From NCBI GenBank assembly GCA_947471985.1, contig CANIZL010000070.1, forward strand, positions 1 through 36,859: DNA of 36,859 nt, given 5' to 3'. This document shows, in pieces, positions 1-6,841 of this stretch. Origin of the DNA: Verrucomicrobiota bacterium. Lineage in GTDB: Bacteria; Verrucomicrobiota; Verrucomicrobiia; Limisphaerales; UBA9464. A program made the position numbers and the translations under genes. The stretch's first letter is position 1; every line of letters starts with the position of its first letter. The notes under the pieces were generated by a model that was given only the letters and a program-made list of their open reading frames with translations, was not told the DNA's origin and made no database searches.

Positions 1-71
1 ATCAGGGCTTCCATGCCCACCTTCGCTTTGAAGGCTGCGCTGTGTCTCTTTCGCTTCGTTTTTGCATTCAT
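1..71 (-). CDS. IS3-family transposase OrfA, N-terminal fragment (cut by the window edge)
   Basis: From the ATG at 69-71 the minus strand reads M-N-A-K-T-K-R-K-R-H-S-A-A-F-K-A-K-V-G-M-E-A-L and then leaves the window. The basic start followed by RHSAAFKAKVGMEAL is the classic beginning of IS3-family OrfA, where the helix-turn-helix DNA-binding region starts (compare the common pattern KRRxHSxEFKAKVALEAL). In the family, OrfA binds the element ends and is joined to the DDE OrfB by frameshifting. Only 23 codons are visible, so the subgroup and whether the element is intact cannot be judged. Confidence 0.7.
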   Translation of the reverse strand, partial: MNAKTKRKRHSAAFKAKVGMEAL

Positions 72-156
72 AGGTCTGATCTTTTCTACCGCGATCAGAC
101 CCGCAAATCCTTAACTTAACAACTGGTCCAGTTTTCGGGGTCCATTTCACTGCACA
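1..156 (-). mobile_element. End of an IS3-family insertion sequence (partial, runs off the left edge)
   Basis: Read on the minus strand, the segment begins near 156 with a likely terminal end (TGGACCCCGAAAACTGGACC, in the 125-145 region). After about 50 more bases comes an ATG at 71 that opens a reading frame matching the start of an IS3-type OrfA. The end-plus-orfA arrangement and spacing are usual for IS3-family elements. The exact outer boundary is uncertain by about 10 bases because only one end is in the window, so neither the partner inverted repeat nor a target duplication can be checked. Confidence 0.65.
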
Positions 157-241
157 GGAAGCGATCGAGTGACACCCCCAAAATCAGCGCCCCCAGCGCA
201 TACACACCCGCCAGTTTCCATTTATTTTGAGGGGTACTCAT
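155..241 (-). pseudogene. N-terminal stub of a small membrane protein, cut by the IS3 end
   Basis: An ATG at 239-241 on the minus strand opens MSTPQNKWKLAGVYALGALI and continues LGVSLDRFL. This is a lysine-containing start followed by one hydrophobic helix, as in membrane-anchored or exported proteins. The frame then runs straight into the IS3 end and stops soon after, inside the element. I infer that the element inserted after about codon 28 and separated this start from the rest of its gene, which would lie beyond the left edge. The product is not recognised. It lies downstream of the VOC gene on the same strand. Confidence 0.45.
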
Positions 242-470
242 GCGGCACTTTGGGGCTCGCTCCGGCGCCACGCCAGCCTCGCATTGTTGTACGGCAGCGC
301 CAGCCATCGGCATAAGTCTTCCAAGGACAATGCCCTCCAACACCCGAGTGCCAAGGGTGGAGGGCTCTCAGTCCGAAACCGTTGGCAACCCGAACCATCC
401 CCAATCCGACTCCCTCTGTACCCGGAGGATGCCAGGACAACGGATCGCGGGTCAGGCATGGCACCGGAAT
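242..470. other. Intergenic stretch, no gene seen
   Basis: About 230 bases between the truncated membrane-protein start and the VOC gene. Several frames stay open because of base composition, but none gives a recognisable protein. I see no tRNA, strong hairpin or repeat. Confidence 0.5.
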
Positions 471-884
471 TCAACACAGGGGCTTTCCGATCTCCCAATG
501 GTGGCCGAACGGGTCCACCAACCGACCGAGGCGCCAGCCGTAGGGTTGGTCACTGACCGGCCAGACGACGGTGGCACCTTCAGCGATCGCCCGGGCAAAG
601 ACCTCGTCGGGATCCGCAACTCGCAGAACCATCCGCACCGTGCCGCCGCCCAGGGATTCCGGGCTGAAATTCCCGTGTGCCGGGGATTCGTCCGCCACCC
701 AAAATTCCGCGCCGTTCACGGACAATTGGGCCACGACCCCGCCGGTATCATCGGTCACGCGAAACAATTCCTCGGCACCCCAGGCCCGCTGGTAAAATTC
801 AACGGCCTTGGCACCACGACGGACCGCCAAGATCGGTGCAATCGCCGTTTTTAGGGATTCCGGTGACGGGGAAGAACTTTTCAT
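471..884 (-). CDS. VOC family protein (PhnB/glyoxalase-like)
   Basis: A 137-residue single-domain protein of the vicinal oxygen chelate superfamily, PhnB-like subgroup. The start has the usual form (AIAPILAVRRGAKAVEFYQRAWGAEE, split here as AIAPILAVRR and GAKAVEFYQRAWGAEE). A middle strand follows (AQLSVNGAEFWVADE) and the closing motif is GRLVDPFGHHWEIG near residues 120-133. The family includes glyoxalases, resistance proteins and many members of unknown substrate. The usual metal-ligand pattern is incomplete, so no reaction is assigned. I chose the ATG at 884; the same frame reaches a TTG at 905, which would add seven unlikely residues. It lies 161 bases downstream of the TPR gene on the same strand. 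Confidence 0.85.
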   Translation of the reverse strand: MKSSSPSPESLKTAIAPILAVRRGAKAVEFYQRAWGAEELFRVTDDTGGVVAQLSVNGAEFWVADESPAHGNFSPESLGGGTVRMVLRVADPDEVFARAIAEGATVVWPVSDQPYGWRLGRLVDPFGHHWEIGKPLC

Positions 885-1045
885 ACGTTGGGTGACGGAT
901 CTCAAGGGTGGGTCGCTTTCTAACGCGACTTAATAGAGAACTCCCATCCGTCAATTGTGGCGATATAACCCCGCCCCGGCAATCTTGGGCGATCCGACCC
1001 GGGATCGCGCGGTGCGTTCCGGGAAATTTTCGGCCAACTGAACGT

Positions 1046-1819
1046 TCACCCCTGCCGCCGCCACCAACCGCGCAGGCGCTGGCCCCACGAGGTGCACCCC
1101 AGGGAATTCAATCCGTCCTGGGCGGCCCGACATCCTGGCTGCAGCGCCAGGGCTTGGTGAAAGGATCGGGTCGCCGGGTCCGTGAGTCCCAGCTCGGCCT
1201 GACAGAGGCCCGCCTCCACCCACAGCGCAAATCGGTCCGGCGCCAGCGCGAGGGCTTCCTGAATGAGTTTTAGGGCCGCGGCGAATTGGCCCCAGAACGC
1301 CCGGATCCGACCGGCCACCCACCGTAGGGTGGCGTCGCCCGGGGCGATTTGCAGGGCCCGGGTAAAGCAATGCTCCGCCGTCTTCTCCCCCCGCGCGAGC
1401 AGGAGATCCGCCCGCGCCAGCCAGACCAGGGGGAAATCACCGGGCCGCGCCACCGCCGCGTCCGAGAAGGCCAGGGCCGTCGCGGTTTCGCCGGTCCGTC
1501 CCAGCGCCATGGCTTTCAAGGCCAACAACTCGGGATGATCGGCAAACCGTTCCAAGGCCTTGTCCGCCCAGACTTTCGCATCGGCCGGACGCCCGAGTTC
1601 CAGCAACGCCCGGACCTGACCCACCCACGCCGGGACCTGCGACAAACCGTGTTCCAGGGAGCGGCCAAACCAGCGGAGGGCGGATTCAAATTCGGCCCGG
1701 TCAAACGCCTGATTCGCCTCCAGCAGGCACTGCGCCTGACTGGAGTCGGGCACGAAATGTCGGAGCACCGTGGACGCAGGTGTCGACGTCTCCAATTCCA
1801 GATGACCAAAGCGACTCAT
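1046..1819 (-). CDS. Tetratricopeptide repeat protein
   Basis: A 257-residue soluble protein made largely of TPR-like helix pairs from about residue 28 to 240. Visible units include ANQAFDRAEFESALRWFGRS, ADKALERFADHPELLALKAM, ARADLLLARGEKTAEHCFTR, ALQIAPGD and HQALALQPGCRAAQDGLNSL. There is no signal peptide or membrane segment. TPRs act as protein-interaction scaffolds and nothing here shows the partner. The C-terminus ends in a Trp/Arg-rich tail (RGWWRRQG). It is transcribed divergently from the PilT-type gene, with the shared upstream region at about 1820-1997. The ATG at 1819 is the only convincing start. Confidence 0.8.
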   Translation of the reverse strand: MSRFGHLELETSTPASTVLRHFVPDSSQAQCLLEANQAFDRAEFESALRWFGRSLEHGLSQVPAWVGQVRALLELGRPADAKVWADKALERFADHPELLALKAMALGRTGETATALAFSDAAVARPGDFPLVWLARADLLLARGEKTAEHCFTRALQIAPGDATLRWVAGRIRAFWGQFAAALKLIQEALALAPDRFALWVEAGLCQAELGLTDPATRSFHQALALQPGCRAAQDGLNSLGCTSWGQRLRGWWRRQG

Positions 1820-1886
1820 AAGAGGGGTTTCCGGAACCAGACAGGAGCAGGCTCGTTATGTCACGCAGGATTATGCTCGGGCTTCC

Positions 1887-1892
1887 TATAAT
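1887..1892 (+). promoter_or_regulatory. Perfect TATAAT box upstream of the PilT-type gene
   Basis: TATAAT occurs at 1887-1892 in an otherwise GC-rich intergenic region between divergent genes. No good -35 hexamer is visible 16-18 bases upstream. If the box is used, transcription would start near 1899. That argues against the TTG at 1896 or GTG at 1899 as the pilT start and for the GTG at 1998. Confidence 0.4.
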
Positions 1893-1997
1893 ATTTTGGT
1901 GACGGGACCCAGCCCGCCGTCCCGCCAAAATCCGAGCATCCCGGCTTGCTTTCGGCTGCCGTCGTGGGACCGTTCCGGCCAGTCCCCGTCTTTCCCT

Positions 1998-3059
1998 GTG
2001 TTTCACCCCCAACTTGATCGACTGTTTTCCGGCGCGTCCGAATTGTCGGCGTCGGACCTTCATCTGGTGGCCGGCGTCCCGGCCGCGTTTCGAGTCACCG
2101 GAGAAATCATTCTGGCCGACGAGGATGCGTTCACTGGTGAAGAGGTGAATGCCATGGCGCTGAGCCTGCTGTCGCCGGCGCAAAAGCAGAAGCTCGATGA
2201 TGATTGGGAACTCTGCATTTCCATCAAACACCCGGTGGCGGGGCGGATCCGGTCGACGTTCTATCGGCGCGCGGGGATTATCGAACTGAGTTTTCGCTTC
2301 ACCGGTGCGAACGTGCTGACCCGCGATGAACTCGGGCTGCCCAGCACCCTGGTGGATCTCGCCCGGCGCCCCAACGGATTGATCCTGATCACGGGTCCCA
2401 CCGGCGCGGGCAAAACCACCACGCTGAATTTCCTGGTGGACATCATCAACTCCGAGCGGCGGTGCAAGATCCTGACGATCGAAGACCCCATCGAATACGT
2501 GCATGAGAACCGGAAGGCCATCGTCGTGCAGCAGGAGGTGCTCACGGATGTCCGCTCGTTCAATCGCGCGTTGATCCACGCGTTGCGGCAGGATCCGGAC
2601 GTCATGGTGATCGGCGAGATCCGCGATCATGAAGCCATTGCCACGGCGCTGACGGCGGCGGAGACGGGGCATCTGGTGTTGGCGACCATGCATTCCCCCG
2701 GCGTCTCGAATGCGTTGGAGCGGATCATCGGGGTTTTTGAAGGCAGTGCACAGCGGCAGGTGGTGCTGCAATTGGCCAACACGCTGCAGGGGGTGATCGC
2801 CCAGGAATTGTTGCCGAGCACGGATCGCCTGCGTCGCGTGCTGGCGTATGAGCTGCTGGTTTCGAACCACGCCATCCGCACAATTGTCCGCAACAACGAG
2901 CTGCATCATCTGGTGAACGTCATGCAGACCAGCCAGCGCGACGGCATGGTGCTGATGGACAACTGTCTCATGGATCTCTACGGGAAGGCGGCGATCACCT
3001 ATGACACCGCCGTCAGCAAAGCCCGTCAGCCGGAGCGGTTCCAGCAGATGCAGGGCTGA
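1998..3059 (+). CDS. pilT: Type IV pilus retraction ATPase, PilT/PilU family
   Basis: A 353-residue hexameric secretion-type ATPase, expected at the cytoplasmic base of a type IV pilus, where it powers pilus disassembly (twitching, DNA uptake). The N-terminal domain carries SASDLHLVAGVPAAFRVTGE, the PilT hallmark. The ATPase domain has Walker A GPTGAGKTTT (from base 2395), the Asp box LTIEDPIEYVH, Walker B VMVIGEIRD and the His box ETGHLVLATMHS. The C-terminus keeps an AIRTIVRN segment, equivalent to the AIRNLIRE retraction motif. The GTG at 1998 gives the normal family length; the frame is open back to a TTG at 1896, adding 34 residues without family resemblance. No other pil gene is adjacent. 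Confidence 0.93.
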   Translation: MFHPQLDRLFSGASELSASDLHLVAGVPAAFRVTGEIILADEDAFTGEEVNAMALSLLSPAQKQKLDDDWELCISIKHPVAGRIRSTFYRRAGIIELSFRFTGANVLTRDELGLPSTLVDLARRPNGLILITGPTGAGKTTTLNFLVDIINSERRCKILTIEDPIEYVHENRKAIVVQQEVLTDVRSFNRALIHALRQDPDVMVIGEIRDHEAIATALTAAETGHLVLATMHSPGVSNALERIIGVFEGSAQRQVVLQLANTLQGVIAQELLPSTDRLRRVLAYELLVSNHAIRTIVRNNELHHLVNVMQTSQRDGMVLMDNCLMDLYGKAAITYDTAVSKARQPERFQQMQG

Positions 3060-3112
3060 CGGTTCGCGGCGGGACGCGGGATTCCTGCTGTTTCCCGCTT
3101 CTTCCCTTGCGC

Positions 3113-3125
3113 CAGCGGCGGGACG
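3113..3125 (+). repeat. Copy 1 of the dispersed 13-mer CAGCGGCGGGACG
   Basis: CAGCGGCGGGACG lies in the gap between pilT and the DUF1080 gene, 23 bases before the DUF1080 ATG. The identical 13-mer occurs at 24526-24538 (plus) and 30290-30302 (minus), also in intergenic DNA. This copy lacks a clear hairpin. Confidence 0.5.
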
Positions 3126-3148
3126 TTGCAGAGGTTCCGCTTGTTACC

Positions 3149-3952
3149 ATGAAGACTCGCAACGTACTCGGCCTGACGGCCGCCCTTAGCGTCCTCTCCG
3201 CGCTTGCCGCGGGTGTGGGCTACGACGACACCCCGCAAATTCCCGGTCAGAAGTGGAAGGTCCACGACAAGAACCGGCCGAATCCGCCGGTGGTGACTCC
3301 CGCCGCCACTTTCAGTCACAGCGCGCCGGCGCCCTCGGACGCCACCGTGCTGTTCGACGGCAAGGATCTGAGTGCCTGGAAGGGCAAGGACGGCACGGCT
3401 GGTTGGAAGGTGGAGAACGGCTACTTCGAAGTGGTGAAGGGCGCCGGCGACATCCAGACGAAGGCGGAGTTCGGCGATTTCCAAATGCACATCGAATGGG
3501 CCGCGCCGTCGGTGGTGAAGGGCGACAGCCAGGGCCGGGGCAATTCCGGTATCTTCCTGCATGGCCGCCATGAGGTGCAGGTCCTGGATGTGTACAACAA
3601 CAAGACCTACGCGGACGGCCAGGCGGGCGGGCTCTACGGCATGTGGGCGCCGTTGTACAACGCCATGAAACCCCCGGGCGAGTTCAACAGCTACGACATC
3701 ATTTTTGAAGCCGCGAAATGGGATACCGCCGGCAACCTGACCAAACAGGCCGCGGTGACGGTGATCCACAACGGCGTGGTGCTGCATCACAAGCAGAATT
3801 TCACCGGGCCCACGGGCCACCGGAACGTGCTGCCCAACACGCCTTATAGCGGCATGGGTGGCATCCGGCTCCAGGACCACGGCGATCTGGTTCGTTATCG
3901 CAACATCTGGATCCGGCCCCTCGGCGAGTACGATCGTCCGGAGGCGCACTGA
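3149..3952 (+). CDS. Secreted DUF1080 protein (3-keto-disaccharide hydrolase-type, concanavalin-like fold)
   Basis: A 267-residue exported protein. The ATG at 3149 gives a clean signal peptide (MKTRNVLGLTAALSVLSALA). A Pro-rich linker follows, then a DUF1080 domain from about residue 65 to 265. Family features are visible: VLFDGKDLSAWKG, GWKVENGYFEVVKGAGDIQT, EFGDFQMHIEWA, GNSGIFLHGRHEVQVLD and GGIRLQDHGDLVRYRNIWI. DUF1080 domains are jelly-roll glycan-binding or hydrolase domains, very expanded in Verrucomicrobiota and Planctomycetes; some members cleave 3-keto-glycosides. The substrate here is unknown. The gene stands alone between pilT and ygfZ. Confidence 0.9.
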   Translation: MKTRNVLGLTAALSVLSALAAGVGYDDTPQIPGQKWKVHDKNRPNPPVVTPAATFSHSAPAPSDATVLFDGKDLSAWKGKDGTAGWKVENGYFEVVKGAGDIQTKAEFGDFQMHIEWAAPSVVKGDSQGRGNSGIFLHGRHEVQVLDVYNNKTYADGQAGGLYGMWAPLYNAMKPPGEFNSYDIIFEAAKWDTAGNLTKQAAVTVIHNGVVLHHKQNFTGPTGHRNVLPNTPYSGMGGIRLQDHGDLVRYRNIWIRPLGEYDRPEAH

Positions 3953-4154
3953 TTCGGTGCGGTTTTGCGCCGCCCCTGCGGTTTTCGGGCCGTGGGGGGG
4001 GGCGAAGGGAGAAGGCGGAATTAGGAATTATAAAGGAAGAAGGGGGAGCGGTGGTTTCCGGGCGTTCCGCCGGCCACTTGGGTCCTTCCGGCAGGGTTAC
4101 TGGTTGCCGGAGATCTTTCGTGTCATTCGGCGATTCAAATCCCAAGTTGGGGGC

Positions 4155-5243
4155 ATGAGCACATTGCTGCCGCTGCACGAACTTCATGCCGAATTGGGTG
4201 GGCGCTTCGCGGAGGTGAACAGCCACGAGATCGTGGAGGATTACGGAAACCCCGACGCCGAGTACACGGCCCTGACCCGGACGGCCGGGGTGGTGGACCT
4301 TTCCTTTCGCGGCCGGCTGTGTCTCACCGGAGCGGATCGCGTGCGGCTGCTGCACGGGCAGGTCACCAATGACGTGCAGAAACTCCAGACCGGCGACGGG
4401 TGTTACGCGGCGCTGGTCACCAACAAGGGGAAGTTCCAATCGGACGCCCACATCTACGCGCTGGCCGAGGAACTGTTGCTGGATTTCGAACCGGGCCTGA
4501 CAGCCGCCATCCTCGGGCGACTGGACCATTACATCGTGGCGGACGACGTGCAGATGGTGGATGTCGCCCCGCATTACGGGCTACTTTCGGTGCAAGGCCC
4601 CCGGGCGGCGGAGGTGCTCCACAAATTGGGTTTGAACCTCACCCTGCCCACCAAGCCCCTCGGATTGATCCATGTGCCCGACGCCGCATTGGGCGATCTC
4701 TATTTCGTGCACCACGAGCGCGCCGGGTCCGACGGATACGACTGCTTCATTCCCACGGCGGCGGCGGCGATGGTTTTCGACAAGCTGGTGTTGGGAGCGC
4801 GGCAGGTGGGGGGCGGGGCGGCGGGCTTTGCGGCGTTGGAGCTGGCGCGATTTGAGGCGGGGATCCCGCGGTTCGGCGTGGATATGGACGAAACCAATCT
4901 CCCCCCCGAGGCCGGCATCGATACCCGGGCGATCAGTTACACCAAAGGCTGCTATATCGGTCAGGAAGTCATCGCGCGGATTCGTACTTACGGGCAGGTG
5001 GCCAAGGCGTTGCGGCGGCTGCGCCTGCCGGCTCCGCCCGCGGTGTTGCCCGTGAAGGGGGACAAACTTTTCCGCGACGGCCGCGACGTGGGTTACGTGA
5101 CCAGCGCCCGATTCTCGCCCGCGCAGCAGGCGAATCTGGCCATGGCTTACGTCCGACGGGAGGCCAACACCCCGGGCACCCCGCTGACGCTGCACACCGC
5201 CGGCGGCGAACTCGCCGTGGAAGTCCTGCCGCTCCAGCCGTGA
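4155..5243 (+). CDS. ygfZ: Folate-binding protein YgfZ (Fe-S cluster protein maturation/repair)
   Basis: A 362-residue member of the GcvT/YgfZ family. The signature KGCYIGQEVIARIRTYGQV starts at about residue 264 and contains the conserved Cys266 that defines YgfZ. The N-terminal GcvT-like part (RTAGVVDLSFRGRLCLTGAD, LLHGQVTNDVQ) is intact. YgfZ binds tetrahydrofolate and supports maintenance of certain [4Fe-4S] enzymes such as MiaB. The ATG at 4155 is chosen because the frame upstream, open to about 3858, is unlike the family. Its stop overlaps the GTG start of the next gene (GTGA), which suggests translational coupling. Confidence 0.9.
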   Translation: MSTLLPLHELHAELGGRFAEVNSHEIVEDYGNPDAEYTALTRTAGVVDLSFRGRLCLTGADRVRLLHGQVTNDVQKLQTGDGCYAALVTNKGKFQSDAHIYALAEELLLDFEPGLTAAILGRLDHYIVADDVQMVDVAPHYGLLSVQGPRAAEVLHKLGLNLTLPTKPLGLIHVPDAALGDLYFVHHERAGSDGYDCFIPTAAAAMVFDKLVLGARQVGGGAAGFAALELARFEAGIPRFGVDMDETNLPPEAGIDTRAISYTKGCYIGQEVIARIRTYGQVAKALRRLRLPAPPAVLPVKGDKLFRDGRDVGYVTSARFSPAQQANLAMAYVRREANTPGTPLTLHTAGGELAVEVLPLQP

Positions 5244-6166
5244 AGCGCGCCCGCAAACCGGCTCCGTCGGGGCCCCGCACCTCCCCGACCGGTACCGTCT
5301 TGCGGGATGCGGCGCCGGCGGCGGATTCGGGGCCGCGTCTCCCGGCCGCCCCGCGCTCGATCCAGAAAGGCACCACGCTCAAGGACCTGCTGGATCAGGA
5401 AGCCATCGAGTGCCTCGCCCACAACGTGGCCCGCGTGCACCCCGCCTTCCCGGCGGATGCCTTTCGGCAGATGGCCGTGGCCGGGCTCGCGCCGCTGGGC
5501 ATCCTGGATCGGGGACATCACCTGGCCCGGGCACTGAGGCAACACCTGCCGGCGAAGTACAGCGCGGCCGTGAAGGTGTTGATCCGTTCCCTGGGCGCCC
5601 CGCTCGACCGCACCAGCGACAACGGTCTCGCCCCATTTTTCTATCTGCCGCACATTTCCTTCGTGGCGAACTACGGGGTGGATCCGGCGCACAACGCCGG
5701 GGAGGATCCGTTTGAAATCTCGATGGACGCGCAGCACGCGCTGACGCGGCGGTTCACCGCGGAGTTCTCGCTCCGGGCCTTCCTTCAACGCTGGCCCGAA
5801 CGCACCCTGGCCCGGCTGCTGGAATGGACTCGGGATGAGGATCCCCACGTGCGACGGCTTTGCTCGGAGGGAAGCCGCCCGCGCCTGCCGTGGGCCGCGC
5901 GACTCCCGGCATTGATCGCGGATCCCCGCCCCGCCCTACCCATTCTGGAGGCGCTCAAGGACGACCCGGAGCCGTACGTGCGCCGCAGCGTGGCGAATCA
6001 CTTGGGGGACGTGGCCAAGGATCATTCCCGGCTGGTCTATGAACTTTGCACCCGTTGGCTGCGGGACGCCTCACCGGACCGGAAATGGCTGATCCGACAC
6101 GCCCTGCGTCACCCGGCCAAGCACGGCGAAGCGGCCGCTCTGAAGTTACGGGCCCAAGCGCGGTAG
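5240..6166 (+). CDS. DNA alkylation repeat (HEAT-like) protein, AlkC/AlkD-type
   Basis: A 308-residue protein starting at GTG 5240, overlapping the ygfZ stop by four bases. A basic, Pro/Ala-rich leader of about 40 residues precedes a helical-repeat domain. The region near residues 205-270 (EDPHVRRLCSEGSRPRLPWA, then LPALIADPRPALPILEALKD and YVRRSVANHLGDVAKDHS) is the characteristic block of the DNA alkylation repeat family. Members excise N3- and N7-alkylated bases or bind DNA as HEAT-like solenoids. Catalytic residues were not verified, so glycosylase activity is an inference. The overlap suggests co-expression with ygfZ. Transcription runs toward the repeat array at 6178. Confidence 0.8.
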   Translation: MKRARKPAPSGPRTSPTGTVLRDAAPAADSGPRLPAAPRSIQKGTTLKDLLDQEAIECLAHNVARVHPAFPADAFRQMAVAGLAPLGILDRGHHLARALRQHLPAKYSAAVKVLIRSLGAPLDRTSDNGLAPFFYLPHISFVANYGVDPAHNAGEDPFEISMDAQHALTRRFTAEFSLRAFLQRWPERTLARLLEWTRDEDPHVRRLCSEGSRPRLPWAARLPALIADPRPALPILEALKDDPEPYVRRSVANHLGDVAKDHSRLVYELCTRWLRDASPDRKWLIRHALRHPAKHGEAAALKLRAQAR

Positions 6167-6177
6167 GCGGAAACAGC

Positions 6178-6690
6178 GAGCCTGCCACGCCATCCCGGAC
6201 CGGGCCGCCAAAAAAATCCGAACCTACCCCCAGCTCGCCCCCCAAGATAGGGAGCCTGCCTCCCTGTTCATCCCGCCCGGTAATTGAGCCTGCCCCACAG
6301 TTCCCAACGCCAAATAGGTAGCCTGGCACGCTATCAAAACCTCACGCCACCAGGGCGCAACTTTGAACCTGGCACCCCATCCGAGGATGCGCAGACGACA
6401 TAAATTCTGAACCTGCCCCCAATGCTCGCCCACCCGGTTAGGGAGCCTGCCCCTCGATTTGCCGGCGCCAAATAGGGAACCTAGCACGCTATCAAAACCT
6501 CACGCCACCATGGCCCGACTTTGAACCTGGCACGCCATCCGAGGGTGCGCGGACGACACAAATTCTGGACCTGGCCCCACGTTCGCCCGCCCCAGATGGG
6601 GAGCCTGCCCCGCTGTTCCCGACGCCGAATTGGGAGCGTGGTACCGGATCCAATCCTCAAGCGGCCACAGGGTAACTTTGAACCTGGCCC
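6178..6690. repeat. Degenerate tandem array, unit 157-158 bp, built on a GARCCTGSCMC core
   Basis: Sequence blocks recur at a fixed period. CTATCAAAACCTCACGCCAC occurs at 6331 and 6489 (158 apart). ACTTTGAACCTGG follows in each unit, with starts at 6360, 6518 and 6675. GAGCCTGCCCC occurs at 6286, 6443 and 6601. Inside each unit an approximately 11-base core (GAGCCTGCCCC, GAACCTGGCAC and variants) returns every 32-47 bases, about 14 times in all. An extra 34-base sub-unit at 6252-6285 makes the first unit longer. No convincing protein is encoded on either strand. The array fills the gap between the convergent 3' ends of the alkylation-repeat gene and dxr, a usual site for REP-like elements. 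Confidence 0.85.
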
Positions 6691-6730
6691 GGTTCGGGCG
6701 CGCCTCAGTCGGGCGGAGGGGGCGGCGAGC

Positions 6731-6756
6731 AAAAAGCGCCATCGCCGCGGCGGCGA
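6731..6756 (-). terminator. Possible rho-independent terminator downstream of dxr
   Basis: On the minus strand, arms TCGCCG and CGGCGA (6751-6756 and 6742-6747, loop of three) form a GC hairpin. It is followed seven bases later by a run of five T (6731-6735 as A on the plus strand). It lies about 85 bases after the dxr stop, between dxr and the repeat array. The stem is short and the T run is offset, so this is a moderate call. Confidence 0.4.
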
Positions 6757-6841
6757 CGACGGTGGAAGCGGGCGGGTGTTCCGGTCCGGACGGGCCCAGC
6801 GCCCATCGGCGCGACGACCGTAGCCGGAACCGAGGTTGCGC

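Noticed and set aside
6178-6690. Possible CRISPR array because a short core returns every 32-47 bases
   Set aside because: The core is only about 11 bases and degenerate, the 'spacers' themselves recur with the 158-base period, and there are no cas genes.
6224-6732. Minus-strand frames in the repeat array (QVQNLC, ARFKV...WWREVLIAC repeated)
   Set aside because: The repeated peptide text follows from the tandem DNA repeats; frames shift between units and there is no start or family.
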